The notes under the pieces: model-generated
Told to the model about the DNA's origin: nothing
Seen by the model: the letters and a program-made list of their open reading frames with translations, nothing else
Database searches by the model: none
NCBI GenBank assembly: GCA_002386525.1
Contig: DGIS01000022.1
Span: 248,001-312,000, forward strand
DNA length: 64,000 bases
Reading direction: 5' to 3'
Source of the DNA: Sphingobacterium sp. UBA4616
Lineage (GTDB): Bacteria > Bacteroidota > Bacteroidia > Sphingobacteriales > Sphingobacteriaceae
In this document: piece after piece, positions 27,104 to 36,752 of the stretch
Layout of the letters: the number at the start of each line of letters is the position of its first letter
Numbering within the stretch: the stretch's first letter is position 1
Position numbers and translations under genes: made by a program

Positions 27104-28570
27104 ATGAAAATATGCTATAAATTAATGATGCTGTGTCTATTGTTGCCAGCGGCATCTTGTCAGAAATGGCTTGATCTCAAACCACAGAATGAACAGGTCA
27201 GTGATGCTTACTGGACCAATAAAGCTGAAGTAGAAGCTGTATTAGGTGCGGCCTATGTAAAATTACAAGGTGCTGTTAAAACAATGCTAGTATGGGGCGA
27301 AGGCCGGGGAAATACACTGAGCTTAGGTGGATATGTTGATGTCGATCTTTTAAGGTTAAAAAGCTTCTCGCTTTTGCCGACAAACAATTATGCAAAATGG
27401 GGTGAATTTTATCAGATTATCAATTATGCCAATATGGTGATAAAGTATGCCCCTGCTGTTATTGAAAAAGATCCAGCGTTTAATCAAGCGACTATGGCAT
27501 CTTTTTTATCGGAGGCTTATTTTTTGCGAGCACTCAGTTATTTCTACATCGTTAGGACTTTTGGCGAGGCACCATTGATCCTAGAACCCTATATGGACGA
27601 TCAGCAAGCATACGAATTGTCAAAATCGTCCAAAGCTCAGCTCTTTGATCAGATTGTGCAGGATCTGACGGTTGCGTCAAACAACGGCAAGGAGATTTGG
27701 CCAACGGTTTGGGAAACCAAAGGGCGTTCCACAAAATGGGCGATACAAGCATTGCTTGCTGATGTTTATCTGTGGTTGGGAAAATATGATGAAGCGATTA
27801 TTTCATGTAATGCAATACTCCAGTCAGGAAAATATGGTCTTTTACAAGGGACAATCAATAACAAGAATAATTGGTTCAGTATTTTTAATCCCGGAAATTC
27901 CAACGAGGCGATTTTTGAAATCCAATTTGATTATACCAAGAATCAAACAAATAAATTGATGGAAATATTTGGCTCCAACTATAATTGGATCATATCCAAC
28001 TATTGTGTGTCGCTATTTACAGAAAATGCCGAAGATATCCGCGGCGCAGGGGCATCCTACGAAACGGTTGCCTACAAGCTTTGGAAATATTTAGGGGCAG
28101 AAGGAAATACAACGATTCCTAGACCCTATAGTGATCAAAATTGGATCATTTATCGGGTGGCGGATATTTACCTGATGAAGGCCGAAGCATTGATTATGAA
28201 AGGAGAAAGTTACTACCCACAAGCGGTAGAATTGATCACTACGATTCGGTCAAGGGCCTCAATTTCCCGCCCGCTCGAAGCAGGGAGTACCGAATTGGAT
28301 ATATTGAAAGCATTAATGGATGAGCGTGCACGGGAGTTTGTGGGAGAAGGAAAACGTTGGTTTGATCTACTACGTGTGGCGCAACGAGATCAATATAAAT
28401 ATAAAGAATATTTGATCGAACAAGTATTACTCGGCGTATCAGGAGCCTCAACACCTGTGATTAGATCCCTATTGCTCAATGAGAATGCGCACTATTTGCC
28501 AATACATGCCGATGAATTGAAGTATAATAAATTGCTTGTGCAGAACCCGTATTATGAAAACCTAAATTAA
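27104..28570 (+). CDS. SusD/RagB-type surface glycan-binding lipoprotein (pair 3)
   Basis: A 488-residue SusD homolog. The start is ATG 27104, preceded by AAGGAAG; a GTG at 27101 is in frame but less likely. Lipobox AASC (Cys19) is followed by QKWLDLKPQNE. The fold is indicated by YFLRALSYFYIVRTFGEAPL near residue 138 and the C-terminal LMDERAREFVGEGKRWFDLL. It is flanked by SusC3 (12 nt) and FAS1-b (7 nt), so it lies in the middle of a tight operon. Confidence 0.93.
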   Translation: MKICYKLMMLCLLLPAASCQKWLDLKPQNEQVSDAYWTNKAEVEAVLGAAYVKLQGAVKTMLVWGEGRGNTLSLGGYVDVDLLRLKSFSLLPTNNYAKWGEFYQIINYANMVIKYAPAVIEKDPAFNQATMASFLSEAYFLRALSYFYIVRTFGEAPLILEPYMDDQQAYELSKSSKAQLFDQIVQDLTVASNNGKEIWPTVWETKGRSTKWAIQALLADVYLWLGKYDEAIISCNAILQSGKYGLLQGTINNKNNWFSIFNPGNSNEAIFEIQFDYTKNQTNKLMEIFGSNYNWIISNYCVSLFTENAEDIRGAGASYETVAYKLWKYLGAEGNTTIPRPYSDQNWIIYRVADIYLMKAEALIMKGESYYPQAVELITTIRSRASISRPLEAGSTELDILKALMDERAREFVGEGKRWFDLLRVAQRDQYKYKEYLIEQVLLGVSGASTPVIRSLLLNENAHYLPIHADELKYNKLLVQNPYYENLN

Positions 28571-28577
28571 TGCAAAA

Positions 28578-30191
28578 ATGAAAAAGAATCTTATTCCTCT
28601 TTCTAACCTTGTGCTGCTTTTTATTGGATTATTTTCAATCCTACTCTCCTCCTGTAAAGATGATTTCGAAAATAATACCTATTCAGCGTATGAAGATTTA
28701 CCCATGGCTTCATACCTTAAAAATCAGCCTGAAAAATATGATCTATGGGTCAAAATCCTCGAGAAAGCAGATTTGTACAATACATTGAATATTAATACCA
28801 TATACACGCTCTTTGCTCCAGTCAACGATGGTGTCGAACGATATCTCAAAAAAGTGAATCTGACTTCGGTTGATCAGATGACAAAAGACGATGCTAACTA
28901 TTTGGTGCGTTATCATCTTGTTCCAAATGTTTCAATTGACCTCGGTCAGTTTCAAAGTGGGGCAATCTCAGATTTAAATGCTACCGATGATAATCTTTTT
29001 GTGGAGTTCAAAGATGGTGGATTGGATCAGATCTATTTGAATGGGCTATCGCGATTTAATGCTTTCGATATTAAGGTAACTAATGGAATTATCCATAGCG
29101 TAGACGATGTTTTGGAACCTCTTACAGCGACTATATTGGATCGATTGAAGGATCAAAAATATAGCATATTTCATGATCTGGCCGTGGCAACCGGATACGA
29201 CGAGCGATTAAATACCGTCTACACAGTAGGCACAGACCCGGATGGAAATCCAATCCAACAGCGATTCAAATATACGGCATTTGCGGTAAGTGATGCTGTT
29301 TACCTGAAAGAAGGCATTCATACGCTAGCAGAGCTATTGAATAAACTGGGCGCATCAGGATCAGACCTGAAATCGACAAGCAATCTTGCTAACCGTTACA
29401 TGGCTTACCACCTATTGGCGCAGCAGCGCTCTTTTGCCGATTTAGGTAAATTCCCCGCTGGCGCGACAAAAATGAATTTGGAAACCATGGCCCAATACGA
29501 ATTGATAAAAATTAGCGAAGGAGGAGAAGGTTTGGTTATTAATACCGATGAACGTGTCGGCAGTGCTATTCATTTTAATGAAATCAATATCCCCTGCAAA
29601 AATGGTGTATTGCACGATATTAGCCATTGGATGCCAATTTTCGTTCCAGAGCAGGTCAAGGTTATTTGGGAGTTTACAGACTACCCAGATATTGCCGCCA
29701 ATGTTACCCAATACAGAAACCCGAGCCTTGGAGCGCAATACAATAAAATCTTTGTGGCCAACGAGCTGACGAGTATTACATGGCGGGCGCAACCAGAGAC
29801 CAAGTCAAATGTATTGATTTATCGTAACAACAGGAGTGCGGACGGTATTTGGTATACGGGTCCGCTGAATTACGATCATTTACGTGTAGAATTGGGCGAA
29901 TCGGGATGGATTCAGATGCGAAGCCCCACTATTGTAAAGGGAAAATACAAAGTCAAATTGACGTGGCCTAGTACTAAATATACTTCAAATACAGGAATTT
30001 GTGCCTTTGTATTGGATAATGAAATGCTGTATCCCCGGTTGGTGATGTCCAATACCAGCTCCGACAAAATGATGACGCAGGATTTAGGAACCGTGGAATT
30101 TAGGGAAACAACAGACCATACCCTCCGCATACTATCACTGGATGGTAAGTTGCTGACGTTAGATTACATCCAGTTCGACCCGATTAATTGA
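28578..30191 (+). CDS. FAS1-domain surface lipoprotein with C-terminal beta-rich module, FAS1-b
   Basis: A 537-residue lipoprotein (lipobox LSSC, Cys26). The Cys is followed by KDDFEN, close to the known acidic surface-export signal of Bacteroidota lipoproteins. Two FAS1-like repeats are seen at about residues 44-190 (IYTLFAPVNDGVERYL, YLVRYHLVPN) and 195-350 (FKYTAFAVSDAVYL, MAYHLLAQQ). Residues 375-537 form a separate beta-rich module with several Trp and Tyr (ITWRAQPETKSNVLIYRN, ADGIWYTGPLNYDH), reminiscent of carbohydrate-binding beta-sandwiches. A surface glycan-binding role next to SusC3/D3 is inferred. Confidence 0.82.
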   Translation: MKKNLIPLSNLVLLFIGLFSILLSSCKDDFENNTYSAYEDLPMASYLKNQPEKYDLWVKILEKADLYNTLNINTIYTLFAPVNDGVERYLKKVNLTSVDQMTKDDANYLVRYHLVPNVSIDLGQFQSGAISDLNATDDNLFVEFKDGGLDQIYLNGLSRFNAFDIKVTNGIIHSVDDVLEPLTATILDRLKDQKYSIFHDLAVATGYDERLNTVYTVGTDPDGNPIQQRFKYTAFAVSDAVYLKEGIHTLAELLNKLGASGSDLKSTSNLANRYMAYHLLAQQRSFADLGKFPAGATKMNLETMAQYELIKISEGGEGLVINTDERVGSAIHFNEINIPCKNGVLHDISHWMPIFVPEQVKVIWEFTDYPDIAANVTQYRNPSLGAQYNKIFVANELTSITWRAQPETKSNVLIYRNNRSADGIWYTGPLNYDHLRVELGESGWIQMRSPTIVKGKYKVKLTWPSTKYTSNTGICAFVLDNEMLYPRLVMSNTSSDKMMTQDLGTVEFRETTDHTLRILSLDGKLLTLDYIQFDPIN

Positions 30192-30221
30192 CCCAAATAA
30201 ATGAGATCTAATTATACACAC

Positions 30222-31787
30222 ATGAAAAACGTTGTAGGAATTCTCCTGTTCATGCTTGTTGCAGTAACAGGATGTAAAAAGAATTGGAATGAGCACTACG
30301 AGGAACAAGGATCCATATCGCAATTAGATTTGTTAGCTTATCTTAAAACTCAACCACAATACAGCCTATTTGTCTCAAAACTGGAAGAATATGGGATTGC
30401 TGAGGAGCTGACCCGCGATCAAGAATTAACCATATGGGCGGTACCTAATGATCAGATGGCAGCCTTTGAATCATCCACAGAAGATAAAATCTCGATCTTA
30501 AAGTATCATATTAATAACCTCAAATATGACAGTGGAAAACTTAAAGATGGTTTAAAATTAATTACTTTAAATGGGAAGTATCTGATGGTTTCACGTAAGG
30601 ATAATCAGGCATATGTTGGTGACGCCAAACTGATTAAGGCCAATCAATTTTGTAAAAACGGGGTGGTGCATGAAATTGATCTGTTGCTGAAGCCGGACGT
30701 TAGCATTTATGATTATCTCCGTGGTCTGGGGAATGACTATTCGATCATTCGAGATAGCGTTCTCGCCATGAATGATACGATTTTTGATTTGTCAAATAGT
30801 GTTCCCATAGGGGTAGATCCAACTGGGAACACGTTATACGACTCCGTATTTACCATTACAAATCCAATATTTGAAAAGGCGAACATCCGCTCTGAGTTTG
30901 CAAATGTTACGATGTTCCTTCCTACTAATCAGGTTATTAAAAATTGTTTTGATGATTTACAGCGTCTCTATAATCAATTTGGAAAGAAGTTTTTGAGAGA
31001 AGACTCCTTAATCGCCTATACATGGATCAAAGAGGCTATTTTTTATAATGAAATTATAACTGACTATGGCACAAAGGATCTGACATCCGCCTTTAATCGC
31101 TTATGGAAGCCAGGTATACAACTGGTAGATCCGCAATATAAACGCATGAGTAACGGTAGAATCTTTAACGTGACCAAATTAAAAATTCCCAATAATGTCC
31201 ATATTCAAATGATAAAGCAGTTGTTTCATTATTATGAATATGTACCGGAAAATGAAAAGGCAAACCTGTTTGGCCTCGCCAATGTGACCGCTATAGAACC
31301 AAAGGACAGGGATAAGGTAAGTTTTCCTACATTGGGGATCGAGCTTACCTACCGAACCCTTCTCATACGGGGAGATATAGCTGACAATAAGCCTGCATCA
31401 ATCAATTTTACTCCGATTATGTTAGAGCGGAAGCCAGATGGTTCAACAGGTTATAAAGTCGTGGAAGTTCCACCAGGAGAATATAATCTGTATATGGGAT
31501 TTTTGGCCAAAAACCATCCATTTGTGAATATCTACGTAGACGATAAGTTAGTGGCAAAGTCTTTAAATGTGGAACCGTCGACGCCGTGGAACTATGATCG
31601 CGCGACAAATACCGTAGCTGGAACCAAGTATAATGGTTGGGGAGGACTGGTCGGACCTGTAGTGATCGAGGGCGATAAAATCCGGTCCTTTAAAATTAAA
31701 GTTGAATTTGCCGGGTTAGGAAAGGGAACTGTAGAAAATATTGAGCCTTACCACTGGGCGTTGATTCCAACAGTAAATAATTATTAA
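30222..31787 (+). CDS. FAS1-domain surface lipoprotein with C-terminal beta-rich module, FAS1-c
   Basis: A lipoprotein of about 521 residues. The preferred start is ATG 30222, which directly begins a lipoprotein signal (lipobox VTGC, Cys18, then KKNWNEHYEEQ); ATG 30201 adds seven residues. The first FAS1 repeat is at about 30-160 (ELTIWAVPNDQMAAF, ILKYHINNLKYD); a second, degenerate one spans 160-340 (VTMFLPTNQVIKNCF). The last 170 residues are a beta-rich module with GEYNLYMGFLAKNHPFVNIY and GLVGPVVIEGDKIRSFKIK, like a carbohydrate-binding jelly roll. It is arranged like FAS1-b but with little sequence likeness. The SusC4 start follows its stop by 4 nt. Confidence 0.78.
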   Translation: MKNVVGILLFMLVAVTGCKKNWNEHYEEQGSISQLDLLAYLKTQPQYSLFVSKLEEYGIAEELTRDQELTIWAVPNDQMAAFESSTEDKISILKYHINNLKYDSGKLKDGLKLITLNGKYLMVSRKDNQAYVGDAKLIKANQFCKNGVVHEIDLLLKPDVSIYDYLRGLGNDYSIIRDSVLAMNDTIFDLSNSVPIGVDPTGNTLYDSVFTITNPIFEKANIRSEFANVTMFLPTNQVIKNCFDDLQRLYNQFGKKFLREDSLIAYTWIKEAIFYNEIITDYGTKDLTSAFNRLWKPGIQLVDPQYKRMSNGRIFNVTKLKIPNNVHIQMIKQLFHYYEYVPENEKANLFGLANVTAIEPKDRDKVSFPTLGIELTYRTLLIRGDIADNKPASINFTPIMLERKPDGSTGYKVVEVPPGEYNLYMGFLAKNHPFVNIYVDDKLVAKSLNVEPSTPWNYDRATNTVAGTKYNGWGGLVGPVVIEGDKIRSFKIKVEFAGLGKGTVENIEPYHWALIPTVNNY

Positions 31788-31791
31788 CCAA

Positions 31792-34700
31792 ATGAATTTT
31801 ACAGATCTCATGTATAAGAAAAATAAACATGTGTGGAAGTTGTCAATGGCTTTGTCATTCTCATTATTCTGCATGCATAGTTATGCCCAGCAAAATATTC
31901 AGGGAAAGGTCGTGAAATCGTACGATAAAACTCCAGTAGAGGGGGCTATTGTAAGTATTTTGAACTCAACACATACCACCAAGACGAAATCGGATGGAAC
32001 ATTTGTTTTCGATAATATACGAGATGAGTCGCCAGTTATTCGGATTTGGAGTCCCGGATTCTTTGAATCACGTATTGAAGTGTTGGGGCGTAACCAAATT
32101 GAAATAAAGTTGATTTCGGAGGGACGAGAACATTATGAAAATGTAGTTTCGGGGTCTTTTTCTGCAGCTAATGCGACGTTGTTGACCACGGAACACTATC
32201 CTAAGGGCGCAGCCACCGTTGAACAAGTACTAACTGGCCAGATTGTAGGGTTACGCACGACCAACAAAGGTGGAATGCCTTCAGAAGGTGCTGCATTGAA
32301 TTTTAGGGGAGTGCGCTCGTTTGAAGCAAATAGCAATCCGCTGATTGTCGTCGATAATGTACCGTATTTACCAGACATGGATAATTCCCCGATTATTGGT
32401 GGATACTCGAGAAGTATCTTTGCCCCATTTAACCTGCATGATATTAAAAGTATTCAATTCTTGAAGGGAGCCGAAACAGCACGTTACGGTTCGTTAGGCT
32501 CAAATGGAGTACTCAGATTAGAAACCTCTGCATCCGATGATATGGAAACGGTTATTGAGTATCGAGGTAATTTTGGAGTAGCGCATCAGTATAGAACGCT
32601 GCCTGTGCTGAATGATAGTCAATACAAGAGCTATCTCGGTGCCGTTGGGATGACCAATTACAACGATATGGGCGAGCTGCTGGCGCAATTTCCTTTCCTG
32701 AAAGATGATCCGAATTATTATTATAACTACCTGTACAATAATAAAACGGATTGGCAAGATCAGATTTATCGAAATGCTTTTGTAACCGATCATCATTTAA
32801 GAATCAAAGGTGGCGATGCGGTTGCAAAATATGATCTCTCGCTTGGCGTGTTGAACCAACAGGGCGTATTGGACAATACAAACAACACCCGATACAGCAC
32901 GCGTTTGAATTCAACGATTGCTTTAGGACAGAAATTCGACTTGAATGCAATTATGGCATTGACCTATAACACCGGAAGAATGCAGGAACAAGGCATGTTA
33001 AAAGCCACCAATCCCATGTTGGCCGCGATGTATAGAGCGCCGATTCTTAGCCCCTATACAAAAGATAAAGACAACAACCTATTGACTGATTTGGATGGTG
33101 TTAGACAATTTGGCGTCTCTAATCCCTTAGCTCTTCTACAAACCGGCGATTTTACATCGGACGTCTACGATGTTTTTGCGCAAGCTAATTTGCGCTATAG
33201 AGCGACTAAAGATCTTCAATTTAATGCTTTGCTGGGGTACTATACAAATTATAGCCGGCAGACAACCTTTGTACCAGGATTGTCTAGCGGTACCATTCTG
33301 CCTTTAGAGAATGGAATTGCTTTAAATACGGCGCGATCGGGCGCTGGGCAGTCTGCTAATATTTCATGGAATTTTTATGGAAGTTATGCGAAGCAGTTGG
33401 GCAGCGATCAATTGGATGCTGGTATCGGTATACAGGGCCTGCTGAATAGTCAGGAGTATGATGCCGGTGCGGGCAGGAATACAAGTTCCGATTTTTACCG
33501 TACACTGAATTATGTCAGTAACGCAGGACGTAAATTTTGGGGATATGATGAAGACTGGAATTGGATGAACATGTATGGTTTCCTCCGTTACAACTGGCGC
33601 CGCTTATTGAAATTAGATGCCAGTCTTAGCGTTGACGGTACCTCCGTTACAGGCGAAAATGCCAAAAGGTTTGGACTGTTCCCGGCGGCGGACTTATCAA
33701 TTCTGCTCTCTAATATGTCTTTTCTGAAGGAGAATGAATCGATAAACAACCTCGTGTTAAAATTTGGTTACGCAAAAACCGGTAACAGCCGTTTTTCATC
33801 AAAGATTGGACAATCGTACTACAGTAGCCAATTATATCGACAACTTGCTGGAATTGTAGTGGGTAACATTCCTAGCAATGAAATTAGATGGGAAGATAAC
33901 CAAAATATGCAGGGTAATTTAATCTTTTCGGGGCTAAATCAACGTTTAAATATGAACGTGGGATATTATTACAACCGTGCCAGTCATCTTTTAAATAGTT
34001 TTTCTGTGTCGCCCATAGCGGGAATCGACAGGATATTTTTAAATGGGGGTCAAATCAACAATCGTGGTTTGGAAGTGGATGCTAATTTTGTTTTCGTTGA
34101 CAAAACAGACTGGTCCTTCACGCTGGGCGGTAATTTATCCACATTAAACAGTACCGTAAAAAAGCTGTTGAGAGTGAATCCAATACTGTTACAGCAGGAA
34201 GATGATGTTATTCGCATCCATCAGTTGTATAAGGCACCCTTTTCTTTTTATGGATATCAATCCAATGGCGTTATCGCTAGCGCTAGAGAGGCCGAGCAAT
34301 TGAATTTATACGATTATAAGAATAGAATGTTTGCTCCAGGCGATGTTTTCTTTGAGGACGTGAATAACGATGGTATTATAGATGCCGAAGATCAGGTCGA
34401 TCTAGGAAGTAGTTTGCCGAAATTATTTGGGGGCGCATATTTCACTTTACGTTATAAGAAGGTTCAATTGCAGGGTCTCTTGAGTTTTACCAAGGGCAAC
34501 AAGACTTATAATGCTGTACGTAGAAGTCTCGAGGATCTCGCAGGTTACAATAATCAATCCATTGCGGCACTGCGCCGTTGGCAGACCGATGGCCAACAAA
34601 CTGATATCCCACAGGTACAATATGGTGATCCCATGGAGAACGCACGCTTTTCTAGTCGATGGATTGAAGATGCTTCTTATATGCGTTTAGAGAACTTGTC

Positions 34701-34908
34701 TTTGTCTTATCGTTTTGGGAATCATCGACTTAAAATTCTTGCGCATTCGGAATGGTATATCGTTGCTGAAAATTTATTTACATGGAGCAAATATTTGGGA
34801 CTGGATCCTGTAACTGCATACAGCAACAGCATGGCATATACCGGTGCAGACTATGGCAAAATCCCTTTACCACGGACCTTTAAATTAGGCGTCAATTTTA
34901 AACTCTAG
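31792..34908 (+). CDS. Divergent SusC-type outer membrane transporter (pair 4)
   Basis: A 1038-residue SusC-like barrel. The signal peptide ends HSYAQQ; ATG 31810 is an alternative start. A carboxypeptidase-regulatory-like domain (IQGKVVKSYDKTPVEGAIV) is followed not by the usual DEVVVVGYGTQ linker but by HYENVVSGSFSAANATLL. The plug is recognisable (VEQVLTGQIVGLRTTNKGG, NPLIVVDNVPYLPD, IKSIQFLKGAETARYGSLGS), although the common VLKDASA is changed to FLKGAET. The barrel ends LGVNFKL. The DEVVVVGYG stretch overlaps the region that contacts TonB in this family, so energy coupling may differ. It is likely still functional, since the frame is intact and the paired SusD4 follows 5 nt later. Confidence 0.9.
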   Translation: MNFTDLMYKKNKHVWKLSMALSFSLFCMHSYAQQNIQGKVVKSYDKTPVEGAIVSILNSTHTTKTKSDGTFVFDNIRDESPVIRIWSPGFFESRIEVLGRNQIEIKLISEGREHYENVVSGSFSAANATLLTTEHYPKGAATVEQVLTGQIVGLRTTNKGGMPSEGAALNFRGVRSFEANSNPLIVVDNVPYLPDMDNSPIIGGYSRSIFAPFNLHDIKSIQFLKGAETARYGSLGSNGVLRLETSASDDMETVIEYRGNFGVAHQYRTLPVLNDSQYKSYLGAVGMTNYNDMGELLAQFPFLKDDPNYYYNYLYNNKTDWQDQIYRNAFVTDHHLRIKGGDAVAKYDLSLGVLNQQGVLDNTNNTRYSTRLNSTIALGQKFDLNAIMALTYNTGRMQEQGMLKATNPMLAAMYRAPILSPYTKDKDNNLLTDLDGVRQFGVSNPLALLQTGDFTSDVYDVFAQANLRYRATKDLQFNALLGYYTNYSRQTTFVPGLSSGTILPLENGIALNTARSGAGQSANISWNFYGSYAKQLGSDQLDAGIGIQGLLNSQEYDAGAGRNTSSDFYRTLNYVSNAGRKFWGYDEDWNWMNMYGFLRYNWRRLLKLDASLSVDGTSVTGENAKRFGLFPAADLSILLSNMSFLKENESINNLVLKFGYAKTGNSRFSSKIGQSYYSSQLYRQLAGIVVGNIPSNEIRWEDNQNMQGNLIFSGLNQRLNMNVGYYYNRASHLLNSFSVSPIAGIDRIFLNGGQINNRGLEVDANFVFVDKTDWSFTLGGNLSTLNSTVKKLLRVNPILLQQEDDVIRIHQLYKAPFSFYGYQSNGVIASAREAEQLNLYDYKNRMFAPGDVFFEDVNNDGIIDAEDQVDLGSSLPKLFGGAYFTLRYKKVQLQGLLSFTKGNKTYNAVRRSLEDLAGYNNQSIAALRRWQTDGQQTDIPQVQYGDPMENARFSSRWIEDASYMRLENLSLSYRFGNHRLKILAHSEWYIVAENLFTWSKYLGLDPVTAYSNSMAYTGADYGKIPLPRTFKLGVNFKL

Positions 34909-34913
34909 AAAGT

Positions 34914-36542
34914 ATGAAAAGTTATTATATACACTATAGCATAGTCGTCGTGTGCTTGGTTCTTAGCAGTTGTTCCAAATATTTTGAAGTGAATACCAAC
35001 GATGTTTTGACGGAAAAAGATTATGGTCAAGAAACCAATGAACTGTATTCAGGTTATATGGGAGTTGCTGCAAAAATGCAGGCTATGGCCGATCAAACTG
35101 TATTTTTAAGTGACTTACGAACCGATCTACTTGAACCTACGGCCAATGCACCCCAAGATTTGTGGGATTTGTACAACTACAAGGAAAAAAAGGGCAATAG
35201 TTTTGCCAACCCACGCACCTATTATGATCTTATTGTAAATGCCAATGCTTATTTGGAAAAAATTAGGTCTTATCGAAAAGCAAACCCAAAAGCATTGGAG
35301 GACGAGCACTATAATGCATTGATATCTGGAACAATTCGTTTTAAAGTATGGACGTATTTGACGCTAGGGAAATTATACGGTAAGGTAGCTTATTTCGATG
35401 ATTCTAAGATCGATTTAGACAATCTGTCTTCCATTCCCGTAATTTCTTTAAATGAACTGTTGCCTAAACTAGTCTCATTGATGGAAATAGGTGTGGACGG
35501 TGTTGATGGAAAGTATGTCGCGAACTGGGGCAATATTTTATTTCCAGGGGTGGCTACTAATCAGCAAGATCTCACTTGGAATATGATTTGTCCATCGCCT
35601 GAACCATTATTAATGGAGCTGTATCTGTGGACGAAGCAATATACAAAAGTGGTCGATATCGGTATTCGCTTTATCTATGACAATGGTAGTAATAAGTTTA
35701 AAGTCAGTAATGACGATTATAATGGGGAGTGGGTTCAGGTATTTACGAGGGATCCAATAACACGGACAAGAGTATTGATGAATATTGTACCCTATGATTT
35801 TGAACGAAACCAGACAAATCGCTTGATGCAGTTTTTCTCGAATCAAAGTCCTTCCTTATATTATTTAAAGCCGACGGCTGCCGCCATGCGTCGGTACCAG
35901 GAACAAATTCGATATGATGGGCATACCTTGGGTGATCAATATCGGGGAGAGAATTACACCTACTTTTTACAGAACGGAGCATGGGTGATCCGCAAATTTT
36001 CGAGAGATCGGGAGAGCGCTTCGGAAATCTATAAAAATAATGTCCATATTGTCATATACCGAGATGCTGATGTACACTTTTTTATGATAGAAGCCCTCAA
36101 TAACTTGGGCATGTTTGATCAGGCGGAGGCATTGTTGAATGATGGTGTAGAGTTGTATCTTTCACGAAACGCAGGCAATTTAAAGTATCCTTTTGACAAT
36201 GCGGCGATGAATGTTAACCTTGCCAGAAATTGGGGAATTAGACGTCGGGTCAATCTCGCACCCGTGCACCCTGAAGGTGTTAGCAGAGATGATTTATCAA
36301 CGATAGAAAAAGTTGATGCTTATAAGAAGGCATTAGATAAGTTAGTTGTTGAAGAGACCCTGATGGAAAGTGCGGGCGAAGCAAAGGCTTATTTTGCGAT
36401 GATGCGCATTGCCGATCGTTGGAACGACCCTACAATTTTAGCCGATATCGTCGCGCAGAAGTACCCCGTAGGCCAAACGAACCAGATTCGCCAATATTTG
36501 CTGGATAGAAATCATTGGTTTGTTCAATATCCGTTAAATTAA
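34914..36542 (+). CDS. Divergent SusD-like lipoprotein (pair 4)
   Basis: A 542-residue lipoprotein (lipobox LSSC, Cys20, then SKYFEVN). The helix-rich layout and position after SusC4 mark it as the SusD partner: a TGTIRFK-like helix where the SusD TPR begins (YNALISGTIRFKVWTYLTLG), and late helices DADVHFFMIEALNNLG and EETLMESAGEAKAYFAMMRI, which match in place the usual DERxxEFxGEGxRWFDLxR but differ in most residues. It ends WFVQYPLN instead of QNPGY. Together with SusC4 this is a distant branch of the family. It is the last structural gene of the cluster. Confidence 0.82.
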   Translation: MKSYYIHYSIVVVCLVLSSCSKYFEVNTNDVLTEKDYGQETNELYSGYMGVAAKMQAMADQTVFLSDLRTDLLEPTANAPQDLWDLYNYKEKKGNSFANPRTYYDLIVNANAYLEKIRSYRKANPKALEDEHYNALISGTIRFKVWTYLTLGKLYGKVAYFDDSKIDLDNLSSIPVISLNELLPKLVSLMEIGVDGVDGKYVANWGNILFPGVATNQQDLTWNMICPSPEPLLMELYLWTKQYTKVVDIGIRFIYDNGSNKFKVSNDDYNGEWVQVFTRDPITRTRVLMNIVPYDFERNQTNRLMQFFSNQSPSLYYLKPTAAAMRRYQEQIRYDGHTLGDQYRGENYTYFLQNGAWVIRKFSRDRESASEIYKNNVHIVIYRDADVHFFMIEALNNLGMFDQAEALLNDGVELYLSRNAGNLKYPFDNAAMNVNLARNWGIRRRVNLAPVHPEGVSRDDLSTIEKVDAYKKALDKLVVEETLMESAGEAKAYFAMMRIADRWNDPTILADIVAQKYPVGQTNQIRQYLLDRNHWFVQYPLN

Positions 36543-36752
36543 CTTCATTTACATTTTAAGCGGTTCAATATACAACGATTTCAATTGCTAAAAAATTCAC
36601 TGTTAAAATAAGGGGATGTTTATACGATTCGAAGACAATAGATTTTTTTTCATAGGCTGCATCGCAAAAGAATTTTGAAAACCGTAGTTTTTAAGTTTTT
36701 TTAAAAAAAGTTATGAACAAATCGTTAATTTTATATTTCTTAAAATCTAACA

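Noticed and set aside
31792..34908. SusC4 as a degenerate gene
   Set aside because: The frame is complete over 1038 codons with normal plug and barrel, and it is tightly coupled to its SusD.
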